A stretch of 46,217 bases of DNA from Microcaldota archaeon (GCA_021851065.1 JAJZJQ010000010.1:1-46217); one strand, 5' to 3'. Shown: positions 34,050 to 42,466, counted from the first letter of the stretch. The notes: generated by a model from the sequence alone, not told the origin. Program-made: numbers and translations.

Positions 34050-34060
34050 GAATAAAAATA
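34050..34060 (+). promoter_or_regulatory. TATA box of the MscS gene
   Basis: AATAAAAATAC lies 21-31 bases before the ATG at 34081, consistent with a leaderless or nearly leaderless mRNA. Confidence 0.4.
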
Positions 34061-34080
34061 CATGCGCGTAATATTTTCAT

Positions 34081-34965
34081 ATGAGAAAGGAACAGTTTGA
34101 ACTTGCAGTTTTCTTCCTTACCATAGCGATAGGTGCGGTGCTTGCTGTGATCTCGCCAGCTATTCTTGATTACGTGGGGCGCAACGCCGCGAGCTACGCG
34201 ATATATCTCCGGGCATTTTTTATTGCAGTGTTCGGATACCTTGCAGTACGCCTGCTGGGATCCATGATTCTGTCTTACGGTAAGGGAAAGCCGCGCATGG
34301 ATGAAAGGTCGCTTAGCAATGTAGTAAACCTAATCGGATACATAATGATACTTATATTGCTCCTTGCACTATTCAATTTAAACCTCGGCGGACTGCTTGT
34401 CGGAGCCGGATTTCTCGGCATAGTTGTCGGCCTGGCTTCGCAGACCACCCTTGGCAACTTCTTCTCCGGAATAGCCATGATGGCAGCCAAGCCATTCGCT
34501 GAAGGAGACAGGATAACATTCTCCACTTGGCAGTATGGGATGATGCCCCCATCATATGCCCACCACACCATGCTACCCGGCTATTCTGGGGTAATAGCCG
34601 ATATAGGGCTTATGTATACCAGAATCAAGCTTGATGACGGCCCGGTAACGTTCGTCCCAAACTCCATAATAAATCAGGCAATAATAATGAATTATTCTAT
34701 ATCTGATATCAAGGATGTGATAGTCAGGGTTGAGTTAGTCAAGAAGAGGTTTGAAGCCTTTGCTGAGGAAGTATCCAGAAGGGTGCAATCCGATCGGAAG
34801 CTCTCCAAGCTCATCTGCGGCGAACTGGACATACGCATAACAGACATAGGCATTGGCAACTACGGGGTAACGGTAAGGGCCACTGTACCTGTGAACAGCG
34901 AGGCGCATGTCAGCAGCATGCTCCCTGCCATAATACTCGACATATCCGGCAAGTTCCAGAAGTAG
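34081..34965 (+). CDS. MscS-family mechanosensitive channel
   Basis: These channels open on membrane stretch and release solutes during hypo-osmotic shock. The 294-residue protein has four predicted membrane helices. The pore helix has the Gly/Ala-rich pattern GGLLVGAGFLGIVVGLASQTTLGNFFSGIAMMAAKPFAEGDRI (about residues 100-145), which is the MscS signature. The beta domain follows with GVIADIGLMYTRIKLDDGPVTFVPNSIINQAIIMNYS. A 20-residue insert (TFSTWQYGMMPPSYAHHTMLPG) sits in the beta domain, where typical members have a short turn. The C-terminal alpha/beta domain is complete. Confidence 0.92.
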   Translation: MRKEQFELAVFFLTIAIGAVLAVISPAILDYVGRNAASYAIYLRAFFIAVFGYLAVRLLGSMILSYGKGKPRMDERSLSNVVNLIGYIMILILLLALFNLNLGGLLVGAGFLGIVVGLASQTTLGNFFSGIAMMAAKPFAEGDRITFSTWQYGMMPPSYAHHTMLPGYSGVIADIGLMYTRIKLDDGPVTFVPNSIINQAIIMNYSISDIKDVIVRVELVKKRFEAFAEEVSRRVQSDRKLSKLICGELDIRITDIGIGNYGVTVRATVPVNSEAHVSSMLPAIILDISGKFQK

Positions 34966-35035
34966 ACACAGGACTGCAGGTTTAATGCAGAGGGGGTAAA
35001 AGGTAGGAGCCTGATGGCATGCTCAAGCCGCAGGA

Positions 35036-35743
35036 CTATGCACCGTGGAACCAGTAGCCCTTGTCCCCCTTGTTCTTCCCCCTGCCAAGCACCTTGTCTA
35101 GCAGGGATACCTTCTTCTCCTTTGGGGTGTAGCCGTACTCCTTGGCAACGTCAGGATGCTGCCCCAGATAGGAGTCCTGCCACCCCTTGAACTTGTCCCT
35201 CTTGTTGGATTCGCCTTCTGCCAGTTTCCGTAGGTACTCTGGCTTCATGCGCTTCCACTCCTGTATGGTGTAGCCATACGGGGCGTGCTCCCTTATTGAG
35301 GCTGGCTCGAACTGGTACTTGTATATCTCCTCGAAGTAGTCTACGTCGCGTTCAGCTATGCTCTGCCTGTTTACTTTAACCCCTTCCTTTGACAGGAACT
35401 CTATGAGCTGCTCCCTGCTTACCTTCTCCTTCCTGTTTTCCGCCTCAAGAGGGTTGTATGTTACGGTTATTTTGTTTCTTATGAACTCTACCTTGGCCTT
35501 TAGCACAGCATCCATTAGAAGCAGCCTGTACTGCAGCCTTGCGCTGTACTCTATGCTTGATAGCTCGTTGCTGCTAAGGTTTGAGAAAACTACCTCCTTT
35601 ATCATCTTGTATGGTACCCTGTAGGTCTTCCCCTGATACTCGACCTTGTCATCATATTCTACCTCCTCTGACTGGAGATCCTTTAGGAATCCGCTCTCCT
35701 GTGGTGTAGATTCGCGTCTGTCCATAGTCTTCGCCTGTGCCAT
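35036..35743 (-). CDS. Hypothetical soluble protein, unrecognised
   Basis: The 235-residue protein is highly charged, with no membrane helix or signal. A short strand pair (EYDDKVEYQGKTYRVPYKMIKEVVFSNLS, about 28-56) is followed by a helical core with many Glu/Lys. YGYTIQEWKRMKPEYLRKLAEG and HPDVAKEYGYTPKEKKVSLLDKVLGRGKN resemble paired short repeats (YGYT.(Q/K)E..). It has its own TATA box (CCATAAATAGGTG, about 35783-35795), 43-55 bases downstream of the Tes-like gene's start-distal end, so it need not share that transcript. No function is proposed. Confidence 0.65.
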   Translation of the reverse strand: MAQAKTMDRRESTPQESGFLKDLQSEEVEYDDKVEYQGKTYRVPYKMIKEVVFSNLSSNELSSIEYSARLQYRLLLMDAVLKAKVEFIRNKITVTYNPLEAENRKEKVSREQLIEFLSKEGVKVNRQSIAERDVDYFEEIYKYQFEPASIREHAPYGYTIQEWKRMKPEYLRKLAEGESNKRDKFKGWQDSYLGQHPDVAKEYGYTPKEKKVSLLDKVLGRGKNKGDKGYWFHGA

Positions 35744-35799
35744 AGGCCATATGGCGTGCTTACGCCAATTTCAGCTTGGGCTTAGCACCTATTTATGGC

Positions 35800-37761
35800 T
35801 TACTGCCCGCCGCATCCGCAGCTGCCCCCTTCAGATTGTGCGCCGCCGCCACAGCCGCAGCCGCAGGTCCCTCCGCATCCGCAGCCATCGCCGCTTTCCG
35901 CATGTTCTGGATGCGCGGCCGTAGGCGCAGCAGACATGACAACCCTTGGTGCCGGTGCCTGAGACTGCTTTTGGTAGGTTCTTCCAGTGCGCGCTGCAAT
36001 TGCAGCGGCCTCTGCCTTGTTTACAGGCAGCGAGAAGTAATCTATCATCTGCGCGTAAGCCTTCTTGTAAGAGTCGGTAGCTTCGATCTCCTTCACGTTC
36101 CTCACGTACTTATCGCCACCGTAGGTCCACTCGTGGTGCATGTTCTGCCATTCCTTGGACGGTATGCTGTACTGCCTCTGTATCTTGTCCCTGTATACTT
36201 CAGGGAAGACATTGAACGTGCAGAAAGGAAGGACCCTGCCGTCAGGCATGGCGTAGTGTATGTCGCACTTCTCCACTCTCTTTATGTCGTAGGTATACTC
36301 GTCCTGGAAGTGCATCATGCCAAGGAACAGTGACCTTAGCTGGAACTTGCCCATTGTGGCGAAGTCGTGCTTGAAGATCACTGACATGAGAAGCCTGCTG
36401 AAGTTCACTGACTTTGGCTGCTTCTCCTTGTCTACGTACCTGCGCATGCCTGCAACAGCCTTGAGGGCTATGATCCTTCTCTGGAGCTTTGACTTGCCAG
36501 CCATCTCGTTGACTGCGGCCTGAAGGTGCTCAAGCAGTCCTGCCGCATCCACGAACCTTGTGAGCGGCACTATCTTGCCGTCTGGGTCCTGGAATATGTA
36601 AGAGCCTGCGCCGCATGCAAAATGTATGGAGAGATCGTACTTGTACTCGCCTGTCAGCGCCTCTATGAAGCGGTTTATGCCGCCTACGTATGGCACTGAG
36701 AACCAGTCCTCTTTGGTTATGACCCCTCCGGTCTGCTCCTCTATGAGCTTTATGGCCCCGGGTATTGATATCCTCTGCTTCTCCCTTAGCCTTGAAGGCA
36801 TCCTGCCGACCAGTGACACCGGCTGGAAGTTCACTGCCTTGACCACATCGCTGTTGTTAAGCGCGAAGTTTATTATGTTGCCAAGCTCGTGGTCGTTTAT
36901 TGTCCTTATTACAGTTGGCACGAGCACTATGCCAAGGCCTGCCTTTTTGCATGCGTCGAATGTCGAAGGCACCTCCCAGTGGTTCTTTGGATTTGCCCTC
37001 TTGGAGACTCCGTCAAAGCTCATGTACAGGCAGCTGACCCCAGCGTGGCGCAGCTTTACTGCCATCTCTGGGTTTGCGCCTATGTTTATGCCAGTGGTAT
37101 TTAGCTGTATCTGATCGAAGCCGGACTTCTTGGCCATGTCTACTATCTTTACAAGGTCCGAGCGCATCGTAGGCTCTCCTCCAGTTATCTGGAGCGCGTT
37201 TGATGGTATCGGCTTTTGGTTTCTAAGCACGCTGAATATGCGGTCCAGCTCGTCTGTCGTAGGCTCGTATATCGCCTCGCCTTCCTTTGCGTAGAAGAAG
37301 CAGTACCAGCATGAAAGATGGCACCTGTTGGTTATGACCACGTTGGCAAGGCCGGTGTGAGACTTGTGCCTCTCGCAGATCCCGCAGTCGAATGGGCAGT
37401 TCTCCCCCTTGTTCACGTAGTTAGGATTATCGAATCCCCTCCCGTAGTAATTGTAATTCTTCATCTTTATGTACATGTCGTAGTCCTCCCAATACTTCTC
37501 CACAGTCCATCCATGCTCAGGGCAGAACTTGCGTATCATAACATTCTCGTCATCCTTGTATATGGTTCCGTCAACTATGAGCTTGCACTCAGGGCATACA
37601 GTCTTTGTGCGCTCCAGAACAGGCATTCTTTCCATGTCCTCCATGGTCCTGTGGTATGGAGCAAGCACGGGATTTGCCGAAAGATCCTCAACCTTAAGTT
37701 CTGCCTTTGCGACAGATAAATCAGCGCCTTTATTGTTTGCGTTTTCCAATGACACGTACAC
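35800..37761 (-). CDS. tes: Tetraether-synthase-like radical SAM protein (Tes/GDGT-MAS family)
   Basis: Tes joins the phytanyl tails of two archaeol-type lipids to make membrane-spanning tetraethers. The 653-residue protein has the family's N-terminal metal site (TKTVCPECKLIVDGTIYKDDENVMIRKFCPEHG, about 55-85). A Cys-rich segment (NCPFDCGICERHKSHTGLANVVITNRC) leads into the radical SAM cluster CHLSCWYC (about 147-154), and LQITGGEPTMRSDLVKIV holds the SAM-binding GGEP. The order matches MJ0619-type proteins as I remember them. The last 30 residues form an unusual tail (GDGCGCGGTCGCGCGG... GGSCGCGG) with nine Cys. A TATA box GGGTTTAAATATC (about 37808-37820) precedes it. Assignment to Tes rather than a sister radical SAM group is likely but not proven. 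Confidence 0.82.
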   Translation of the reverse strand: MYVSLENANNKGADLSVAKAELKVEDLSANPVLAPYHRTMEDMERMPVLERTKTVCPECKLIVDGTIYKDDENVMIRKFCPEHGWTVEKYWEDYDMYIKMKNYNYYGRGFDNPNYVNKGENCPFDCGICERHKSHTGLANVVITNRCHLSCWYCFFYAKEGEAIYEPTTDELDRIFSVLRNQKPIPSNALQITGGEPTMRSDLVKIVDMAKKSGFDQIQLNTTGINIGANPEMAVKLRHAGVSCLYMSFDGVSKRANPKNHWEVPSTFDACKKAGLGIVLVPTVIRTINDHELGNIINFALNNSDVVKAVNFQPVSLVGRMPSRLREKQRISIPGAIKLIEEQTGGVITKEDWFSVPYVGGINRFIEALTGEYKYDLSIHFACGAGSYIFQDPDGKIVPLTRFVDAAGLLEHLQAAVNEMAGKSKLQRRIIALKAVAGMRRYVDKEKQPKSVNFSRLLMSVIFKHDFATMGKFQLRSLFLGMMHFQDEYTYDIKRVEKCDIHYAMPDGRVLPFCTFNVFPEVYRDKIQRQYSIPSKEWQNMHHEWTYGGDKYVRNVKEIEATDSYKKAYAQMIDYFSLPVNKAEAAAIAARTGRTYQKQSQAPAPRVVMSAAPTAAHPEHAESGDGCGCGGTCGCGCGGGAQSEGGSCGCGGQ

Positions 37762-37862
37762 ACCAACCCAGTCTTACTACTGAGTTATAACAGTCTGGTA
37801 AAAGAAGATATTTAAACCCATAGTTTTTTTCATGGATTTGATAATTTTACTGGCGAGCTGGC

Positions 37863-38786
37863 CTACCTTCTGTTGTACCTTCTGGGCCGATTTGGCCTAA
37901 AACCATGCTGGTTGCCTTGTCGCTGCGGCCTGCTCTTCCACCCATTGCCGCCAACCGGGGCAGTGCCTGGGCAGTCTGGCCTTGGAGGATGCTCCCTTTG
38001 CATGCTTATAGCCTTATCTATCTGCTCCTTTAGCTTGTCTGCTATGAAGTTCTTCGTGATTGCGTCTGCCCTTGCGGCTATGGCTATCTTGGTAGCATAA
38101 ATGCGCGCTATCCTGCCCCTCTCCCTCCTTCCTGCGCCGCCTACCTGCTGCAACTTGAATAGCGTGCCATACTTTGGCGGCTTTGTGCCGAACTTTATGT
38201 GCTTGAATAGAGCCTTCTCGGCCCCGAGCAGCTGCACTGTCCCTGATGGCATGGTAGCCAGCTTGCCTAGCGACCCTGCCCTCCCAAGAAGCTCAGCGGC
38301 GACTTTGTAGTCTATGAGATAGGTTATGTTGGGCATGAGTTTTTTGGTTGAAGAATCAAGGTACTTGTCGAGCATGGCCTGGGTATCGGCTATGCTGACC
38401 TCGAGCTGCGCTAGCGCCCTGAGCTGCTCGAACTCCTCTGCAGTTGGTTCGCGGCCTATGCTCTGGGCTGCCTGCCTTGAGACTGCATCTGCTGCAGTGC
38501 CTAGGAGCTTTGCCAGGTCATCCGCTGCAGCCGCCTTCTTGTCTGCGCCAAACTCCGCAACAAACCTTGCATAGGTAAGCTGGTTGGACAATTTGAGCTC
38601 CGGGAAGAATATGCCGTACCATTCCTCGAGCTTCTCGTGCACTAGGTTTCTTGTCTTCTCTAGCTCATTGTACGAGGCTATGGCCTGGGCTATTGAATGC
38701 TCGCTTCCTGAGTACACATCGCTAAGGCTGGCCTTTGCAAGTCCAAGAAGCCTCTGCCTCTTCTCCTCAGCAGTCTCCTTTCTCAA
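37863..38786 (-). CDS. Nop5-like C/D box sRNP protein without the N-terminal domain
   Basis: Nop5 links L7Ae, guide RNA and fibrillarin for 2'-O-methylation. The Nop domain is clear: LMPNITYLIDYKVAAELLGRAGSLGKLATMPSGTVQLLGAEKALFKHIKFGTKPPKYGTLF (about residues 148-210). The coiled-coil region (about 40-145, including LEEWYGIFFPELK) precedes it. The tail is basic, Pro/Gly/Arg-rich (RPQRQGNQHGFRPNRPRRYNRR). Archaeal Nop5 usually has about 120 more N-terminal residues that bind fibrillarin, and here the protein begins just before the coiled coil. No fibrillarin gene lies beside it. The upstream TATA-like CCCTTATTATTCC (about 38817-38829) fits the ATG at 38786. Confidence 0.85.
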   Translation of the reverse strand: MRKETAEEKRQRLLGLAKASLSDVYSGSEHSIAQAIASYNELEKTRNLVHEKLEEWYGIFFPELKLSNQLTYARFVAEFGADKKAAAADDLAKLLGTAADAVSRQAAQSIGREPTAEEFEQLRALAQLEVSIADTQAMLDKYLDSSTKKLMPNITYLIDYKVAAELLGRAGSLGKLATMPSGTVQLLGAEKALFKHIKFGTKPPKYGTLFKLQQVGGAGRRERGRIARIYATKIAIAARADAITKNFIADKLKEQIDKAISMQREHPPRPDCPGTAPVGGNGWKSRPQRQGNQHGFRPNRPRRYNRR

Positions 38787-38833
38787 TTAAACGACCTGAT
38801 GATATTACTCAAGGGAAGGAATAATAAGGGTAT

Positions 38834-38861
38834 CTTAGACAACTGTCAAGCGCCGTCTAAG
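38834..38861. repeat. Inverted repeat CTTAGAC / GTCTAAG in a divergent promoter region
   Basis: Perfect 7-base arms lie between the Nop5 and transglutaminase-like promoters. The right arm ends about four bases before the TATA-like GTAAATAAG at 38864-38872. It could be a regulator site. Confidence 0.35.
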
Positions 38862-38894
38862 TGCGTAAATAAGAGATTAACGATATTGAAGATT

Positions 38895-39503
38895 ATGGCA
38901 GAATTTAAGGCAAGCGCCAGGGCTATTGAGGTAGCTCTAGCCCTTGGCAGGAACGATGCGAATATTCGTGGAGTTACCTTTGTGCACGAGTTCAATTCTG
39001 CGCAAACAGTGTATTTTGACGCATGCGATCCGCAGGTGGTGAAGTTTGTCCTGGGATACCATGAGCGCTTACGCAGGTACTCGGCCTACTTGGAGCAGCA
39101 TGGGGACATGTCGTTGTTTGCCCTTACAAAGACATACCTGGAATTCACATTCCATTCGGGGCAAACTGATAAGGCCCAGGTAGATATTGGAAGGGTCCTT
39201 GCGACAGGGAAGGGAGAATGCCTGGAAAAGGCAATTGGAGCCCAGGTACTATTTTCAAGCGTAGGCATAGACAGCAACGTTACCATAGGCATATATGCAC
39301 ACATGATACAGAAGGGTTCTGGACATGCATGGACAGAGATTTCTGTAGGCAGAAGACGGATATTTGACCCTGCTGAGGATCTTGGCAGGTGCGTGATTGA
39401 CGCAAAAAGGGCATACGACTTTAACAGCATGGTAGCTCAAAGGGGTTTGGGATACATACCAGCACAGCAGGGGTTAAAGTTTGCACAAGCCCTAAGAAAG
39501 TAA
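38895..39503 (+). CDS. Transglutaminase-like cysteine protein
   Basis: The start at ATG 38895 gives 202 residues and fits the TATA box at about 38866; the track start 32 codons earlier is not supported. The papain-like transglutaminase core has all three catalytic positions: Cys in ATGKGECLEKAIGAQVLFSSVGI (about residue 115), His in GSGHAWTEISV, and Asp in RRRIFDPAED. Such proteins are often proteases or peptide-modifying enzymes; the substrate is unknown. There is no signal peptide, so it is probably cytoplasmic. The TPR gene at 32.3 kb carries a related but Cys-less domain. Confidence 0.78.
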   Translation: MAEFKASARAIEVALALGRNDANIRGVTFVHEFNSAQTVYFDACDPQVVKFVLGYHERLRRYSAYLEQHGDMSLFALTKTYLEFTFHSGQTDKAQVDIGRVLATGKGECLEKAIGAQVLFSSVGIDSNVTIGIYAHMIQKGSGHAWTEISVGRRRIFDPAEDLGRCVIDAKRAYDFNSMVAQRGLGYIPAQQGLKFAQALRK

Positions 39504-39564
39504 TGCATTACTGCCAGCAACCAAGGATCACTGGAACTGCTGCCTGCAAGGAAAAGCCGCTAAA

Positions 39565-39780
39565 TGCTTATAAAAGATAAATAGGTGGCGCGTGAGGTTA
39601 TCACGCGCCGATTGGGATTGGGTATGTTGGGTCTGTTTTACAAAAACAGCGTGATTTAGAACCAAATAAAGCTTATTCATAACCACTATATAAACATAAC
39701 GCCCAATAAGTGGATGTTTTTGGGAAAGGTTTAAAAAACCAACCATTAAATTGCGGTTTGGCAGTATATTTCATGTTAGG
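39565..39780. ncRNA. Candidate structured RNA or small gene between convergent genes
   Basis: The 284-base gap separates two gene 3' ends, so no promoter is expected, yet several TATA-like boxes occur: CTTATAAAA (39568-39576), ACTATATAAAC (39686-39696) and, on the minus strand, AAATATAC (about 39765-39772). A perfect 9-pair inverted repeat GGCGCGTGA-GGTTA-TCACGCGCC (39587-39609) and a second hairpin CTGTTTT/AAAACAG (39632-39648) flank a TTGGG-rich linker. Read on the minus strand, the order is TATA, hairpin, linker, GC-rich hairpin, then T-rich sequence. That resembles a small RNA of about 85 bases with a terminator. A 72-codon minus ORF (39528-39746) is the alternative. Confidence 0.4.
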
Positions 39781-39787
39781 CCGCAGG

Positions 39788-41269
39788 TCACACAGCATCT
39801 GGAGGCTCTGACCTTGAGGCTATGAATTCTGCGAGTTCGCTTATTTTGACTCTGTGCTGCCCTTTTGTGTCCCTGTCCCTTACAGTAACCGTGCCGTAAT
39901 TCTGCGAGCTGCTGTCTACAGTATCGAAATCCACCGTTATGCAAAAAGGCGTGCCTATCTCGTCCATGCGCGCATACCTTCTGCCTATAGAGCCGGAATT
40001 GTCCCTAAACACCCTGAATCTCTTTTTAAGGCTCGCGTATATTTTCCCGGCCTCTGCTGCCAGCTTCTCTTCCTTCTGCAGCTGGAAAACCGCAGCGGAG
40101 AATGGAGCAAGCCATGGCTTTAGCCTGAACACGTCCCTCTCCCCGTCCTTCACGTGGAAAAGATCCAGGAGCATCCACACATTCCTATCAACCCCGAAAC
40201 TAAGCTCCAGCACATTTGGCACCATCTTCTTGCCGTTTATTGTGACTGAAAGGTCCTGGCTTGAGCCGCGGGTATGTGATGAGAGGTCATAGTCGCCGCG
40301 GTAATGAAGACCGCCGACTTCCTTGAAGCCGCCCCAGCTTTCCACATCGACTTCTATGTCCATGTGCAACTTGTTGTAGAATGCTTTCTCGTCGCCCCCT
40401 TTCTCAAGGAACCTGAGCTTTTCAGGCGGCACCCCGAGCACCTCGGTGTAGAAGCGCTGTATCAGGGCCATGTGATAAGCATAGAACTGCGGAATGGTGT
40501 TCTGCTCGATAAGCTTGCCAACAGGCACGGTTATCTGCTGCTTCGTAGCATACGGGATTACAGTGACTTCTACATCCTTATGCCAGCCCATCTGCGGCGA
40601 GAAGCTTTCGGGGTCGAAGAATATCTGAAGCTCTGCCTGTGTAAGCTCCCTAAGCCTGTAAAGTCCCTGCCTTGGGGATATCTCGTTTCTGTAAGCCCTG
40701 CCTATTACCGCAAGGCCCATTGGAAGGCTCTTGCGCAGCACATTGAACTCCCTGAAGAAGTTGAGGTATGCCGACTGGGCAGTCTCGGGCCTCAGATAGC
40801 CCCTGTCTGCCTTCTCGGGGCCCAGATTCACATCTACCATCATGTTGAATGCCTTGGCAGGCAGCATAGAGCCGCCGCACTTGGGGCACCTGACCGAGTT
40901 CTTTTGTATGAGCGTATCCATCTCTGCGGCACCGGCACCCTCTGATACTTTTATCTTGAGTTCAGAGAGCATCACATCAGCCCTGTAGTAGGTATGGCAC
41001 TTGGAGCAGCCCACAAGTATGTCGTTGAAGCGCTCGGCGTGCCCTGATGCTATTAGGGGCTTCTCCGGAAGTATGTTGGACCCCTCTATTAAGTAGTAGT
41101 CATCGCAGCTCTCAACGAAGTACGAAAGCCACAGCTGCTCGAACCTGCGTTTTAGTAGCACGCCCAGATGGCCGTAGTCGTATATGCCTGCACTGCCGCC
41201 GTATATTTCGGCACTGGGCCAGAAGAAACCCTTGCCCTTGGCAAACGCCACTAAGTCGTCAATTTTCAT
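39788..41269 (-). CDS. glyS: Glycyl-tRNA synthetase, archaeal/eukaryotic type
   Basis: It charges tRNA-Gly. The 493-residue class II synthetase begins with FAKGKGFFWPSAEIYGGSAGIYDYGHLGVLLKRRFEQLW, the typical alpha2-type GlyRS start. A zinc-like insertion has CSKCHTYYRAD and CPKCGGSMLPAK. Motif 2 is FREFNVLRKSLPMGLAVIGRAYRNEISPRQGLYRLRELTQAELQIFFDPE. Motif 3 is VLELSFGVDRNVWMLLD with the Arg. The anticodon-binding domain ends with GTPFCITVDFDTVDSSSQNYGTVTVRDRDTKGQHRVKI. Length is slightly short, from a compact insertion. It is convergent with the structured gap. Confidence 0.95.
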   Translation of the reverse strand: MKIDDLVAFAKGKGFFWPSAEIYGGSAGIYDYGHLGVLLKRRFEQLWLSYFVESCDDYYLIEGSNILPEKPLIASGHAERFNDILVGCSKCHTYYRADVMLSELKIKVSEGAGAAEMDTLIQKNSVRCPKCGGSMLPAKAFNMMVDVNLGPEKADRGYLRPETAQSAYLNFFREFNVLRKSLPMGLAVIGRAYRNEISPRQGLYRLRELTQAELQIFFDPESFSPQMGWHKDVEVTVIPYATKQQITVPVGKLIEQNTIPQFYAYHMALIQRFYTEVLGVPPEKLRFLEKGGDEKAFYNKLHMDIEVDVESWGGFKEVGGLHYRGDYDLSSHTRGSSQDLSVTINGKKMVPNVLELSFGVDRNVWMLLDLFHVKDGERDVFRLKPWLAPFSAAVFQLQKEEKLAAEAGKIYASLKKRFRVFRDNSGSIGRRYARMDEIGTPFCITVDFDTVDSSSQNYGTVTVRDRDTKGQHRVKISELAEFIASRSEPPDAV

Positions 41270-41407
41270 CAGAATCCACAGAATTGCTTACTATACAGTG
41301 AGGCAGATTATAAGCCTTTGCGAATATTTGCTGTTTGCAGGTCTTTCTTGAAGCTTGCTTTTTGCAGTACTTGCATGCATACAGGATCTTGGGCCAGTGC
41401 CCAGGCC

Positions 41408-41804
41408 TTATGAAGGCTGCGGGTACCCGCCTGCCCAGGCCTGCGTGTAGAATATGTTTGCCGTTATCACCGAATAGCGGTTTCCGCTGTAATCATTTGT
41501 ATTCCCGTTGAGGGGCCACCGCCCCTCCAGATCGTTAAGGCCTATTTGGTCCCACCTATGCCCTCAGAATACAACGCCGGTATGTTTTGTAGTTAGGTAT
41601 TCATTGAAGCCTGATGCTTTGATGATGTCTCTTTAACCCCGCTTTTCATGCGTGTACATTGTAATAGGCATTAATAATTGGTGTGGCCTCGTCCAGGATG
41701 TTTGCAGGTACTGCAGGAGCTGGTGTTAAGATCGCCGTCCAATTCTGGTCTTTTTCAGGCAGCAGGATCTTTAGGAAGCAAGCTATTAATACCAGCAGAG
41801 ACAT
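41408..41804 (-). pseudogene. Decayed secreted-protein gene fragments (LamG-like)
   Basis: Between glyS and the Rieske gene the minus strand holds coding-like pieces in shifting frames. One is a 52-codon ORF from ATG 41804 to 41646 (MSLLVLIACFLKILLPEKDQ... ILDEATPIINAYYNVHA). After it, in another frame, come DIIKASGFNEYLTTKHTGVVF, a stop, and then LEGRWPLNGNTNDYSGNRYS and on to a stop at 41408. WPLNGNTNDYSGN is the classic opening of a LamG/concanavalin-type domain. Promoter and consistent frame are missing, so this is most likely the remains of a surface-protein gene. Bases 41270-41407 show nothing. Confidence 0.4.
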
Positions 41805-41833
41805 ATTATGCCATACCTGATGGTGGCAGCGTT

Positions 41834-42151
41834 ATGGCTGAACAGAAGCTTGGTATAAGGCTAGACGAACTTGAAGATGATACAGTGGTAGCCGTGTCTG
41901 TAGGCGAAGTGTCGCTTGCGGTGGTCAAGCATGGAGGCAAGGTATATGCACTTGATGGTAAGTGCACGCATGAAGGCGGTTCGCTTGGCGAAGGATACAT
42001 GGACAACAATGAATTGATATGCCCATTGCACAGCGGCGCTTATTCGATTGAAAGCGGCAAAGCCAATGAGAATACGCCATGGGTCAGCGATGTACGCGCC
42101 TATATGATAAGAGCTGATTCTGCTAGCAGAGAGCTGTATGTGGATGTCTGA
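41834..42151 (+). CDS. Rieske-type [2Fe-2S] protein
   Basis: The start at ATG 41834 gives 105 residues, supported by a TATA-like TATTAATACC (about 41785-41794); the longer GTG start in the track includes promoter DNA. The two cluster-binding motifs are CTHEGG (C-x-H) and CPLHSG (C-x-x-H), about 17 residues apart in the family order. KYGGKVYALDGKCTH-like strands precede them (here KHGGKVYALDGKC). Small soluble Rieske ferredoxins pass electrons to oxygenases or reductases; the partner is not visible here. Its stop codon is followed directly by the ATG of the RNase P subunit gene, so the pair is cotranscribed. Confidence 0.88.
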   Translation: MAEQKLGIRLDELEDDTVVAVSVGEVSLAVVKHGGKVYALDGKCTHEGGSLGEGYMDNNELICPLHSGAYSIESGKANENTPWVSDVRAYMIRADSASRELYVDV

Positions 42152-42466
42152 ATGGTAAAGAACGAGAAGCTGCTCAAGTCCATTGCGCAAGACAGGGTAG
42201 CCAGGCTGTTTGATATGGCAAAGGATAGGACATTGAAGCTGGGTAGCAACGATCCATTGTCAAAAAGGTATGTCGGCATTGCAAAAGACATATCTACTCA
42301 TTACCGCATTCCTGCTGATATGAGGATGAAAGCAGAGGTTTGCAAGGCCTGCGCAGCAGTGCTGATACCTGGAATGACGTGTTCAGTTAGGCTTGCCAGC
42401 AGAGTGGGCTATCTTGTTCTAAGATGCAAGTGCGGCGAAGAGAAGCACATATTCTACAGGAGGTAA
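42152..42466 (+). CDS. rnp4: RNase P protein component 4 (Rpp21/Rpr2 family)
   Basis: Rnp4 helps RNase P RNA mature the 5' end of tRNA. The 104-residue protein has two N-terminal helices (LKSIAQDRVARLFDMAKDRTLKLG and DPLSKRYVGIAKDISTHYRI). A zinc ribbon follows with C-x2-C in VCKACAAVLIPGMTC and C-x-C in VLRCKCGEEKHIFYRR; the conserved closing basic residues are present. Length fits archaeal Rpp21. It follows the Rieske gene with no gap. With RNase Z at 12.2 kb the window encodes proteins for both ends of tRNA maturation. Confidence 0.88.
   Translation: MVKNEKLLKSIAQDRVARLFDMAKDRTLKLGSNDPLSKRYVGIAKDISTHYRIPADMRMKAEVCKACAAVLIPGMTCSVRLASRVGYLVLRCKCGEEKHIFYRR

Noticed and set aside
35771-36333. 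Plus-strand ORFs inside the Tes-like gene
   Set aside because: Antisense shadows of a strongly conserved radical SAM protein.
39610-39635. G-quadruplex in the TTGGG-rich linker
   Set aside because: Only three GGG tracts are present, and four are needed for a standard quadruplex.
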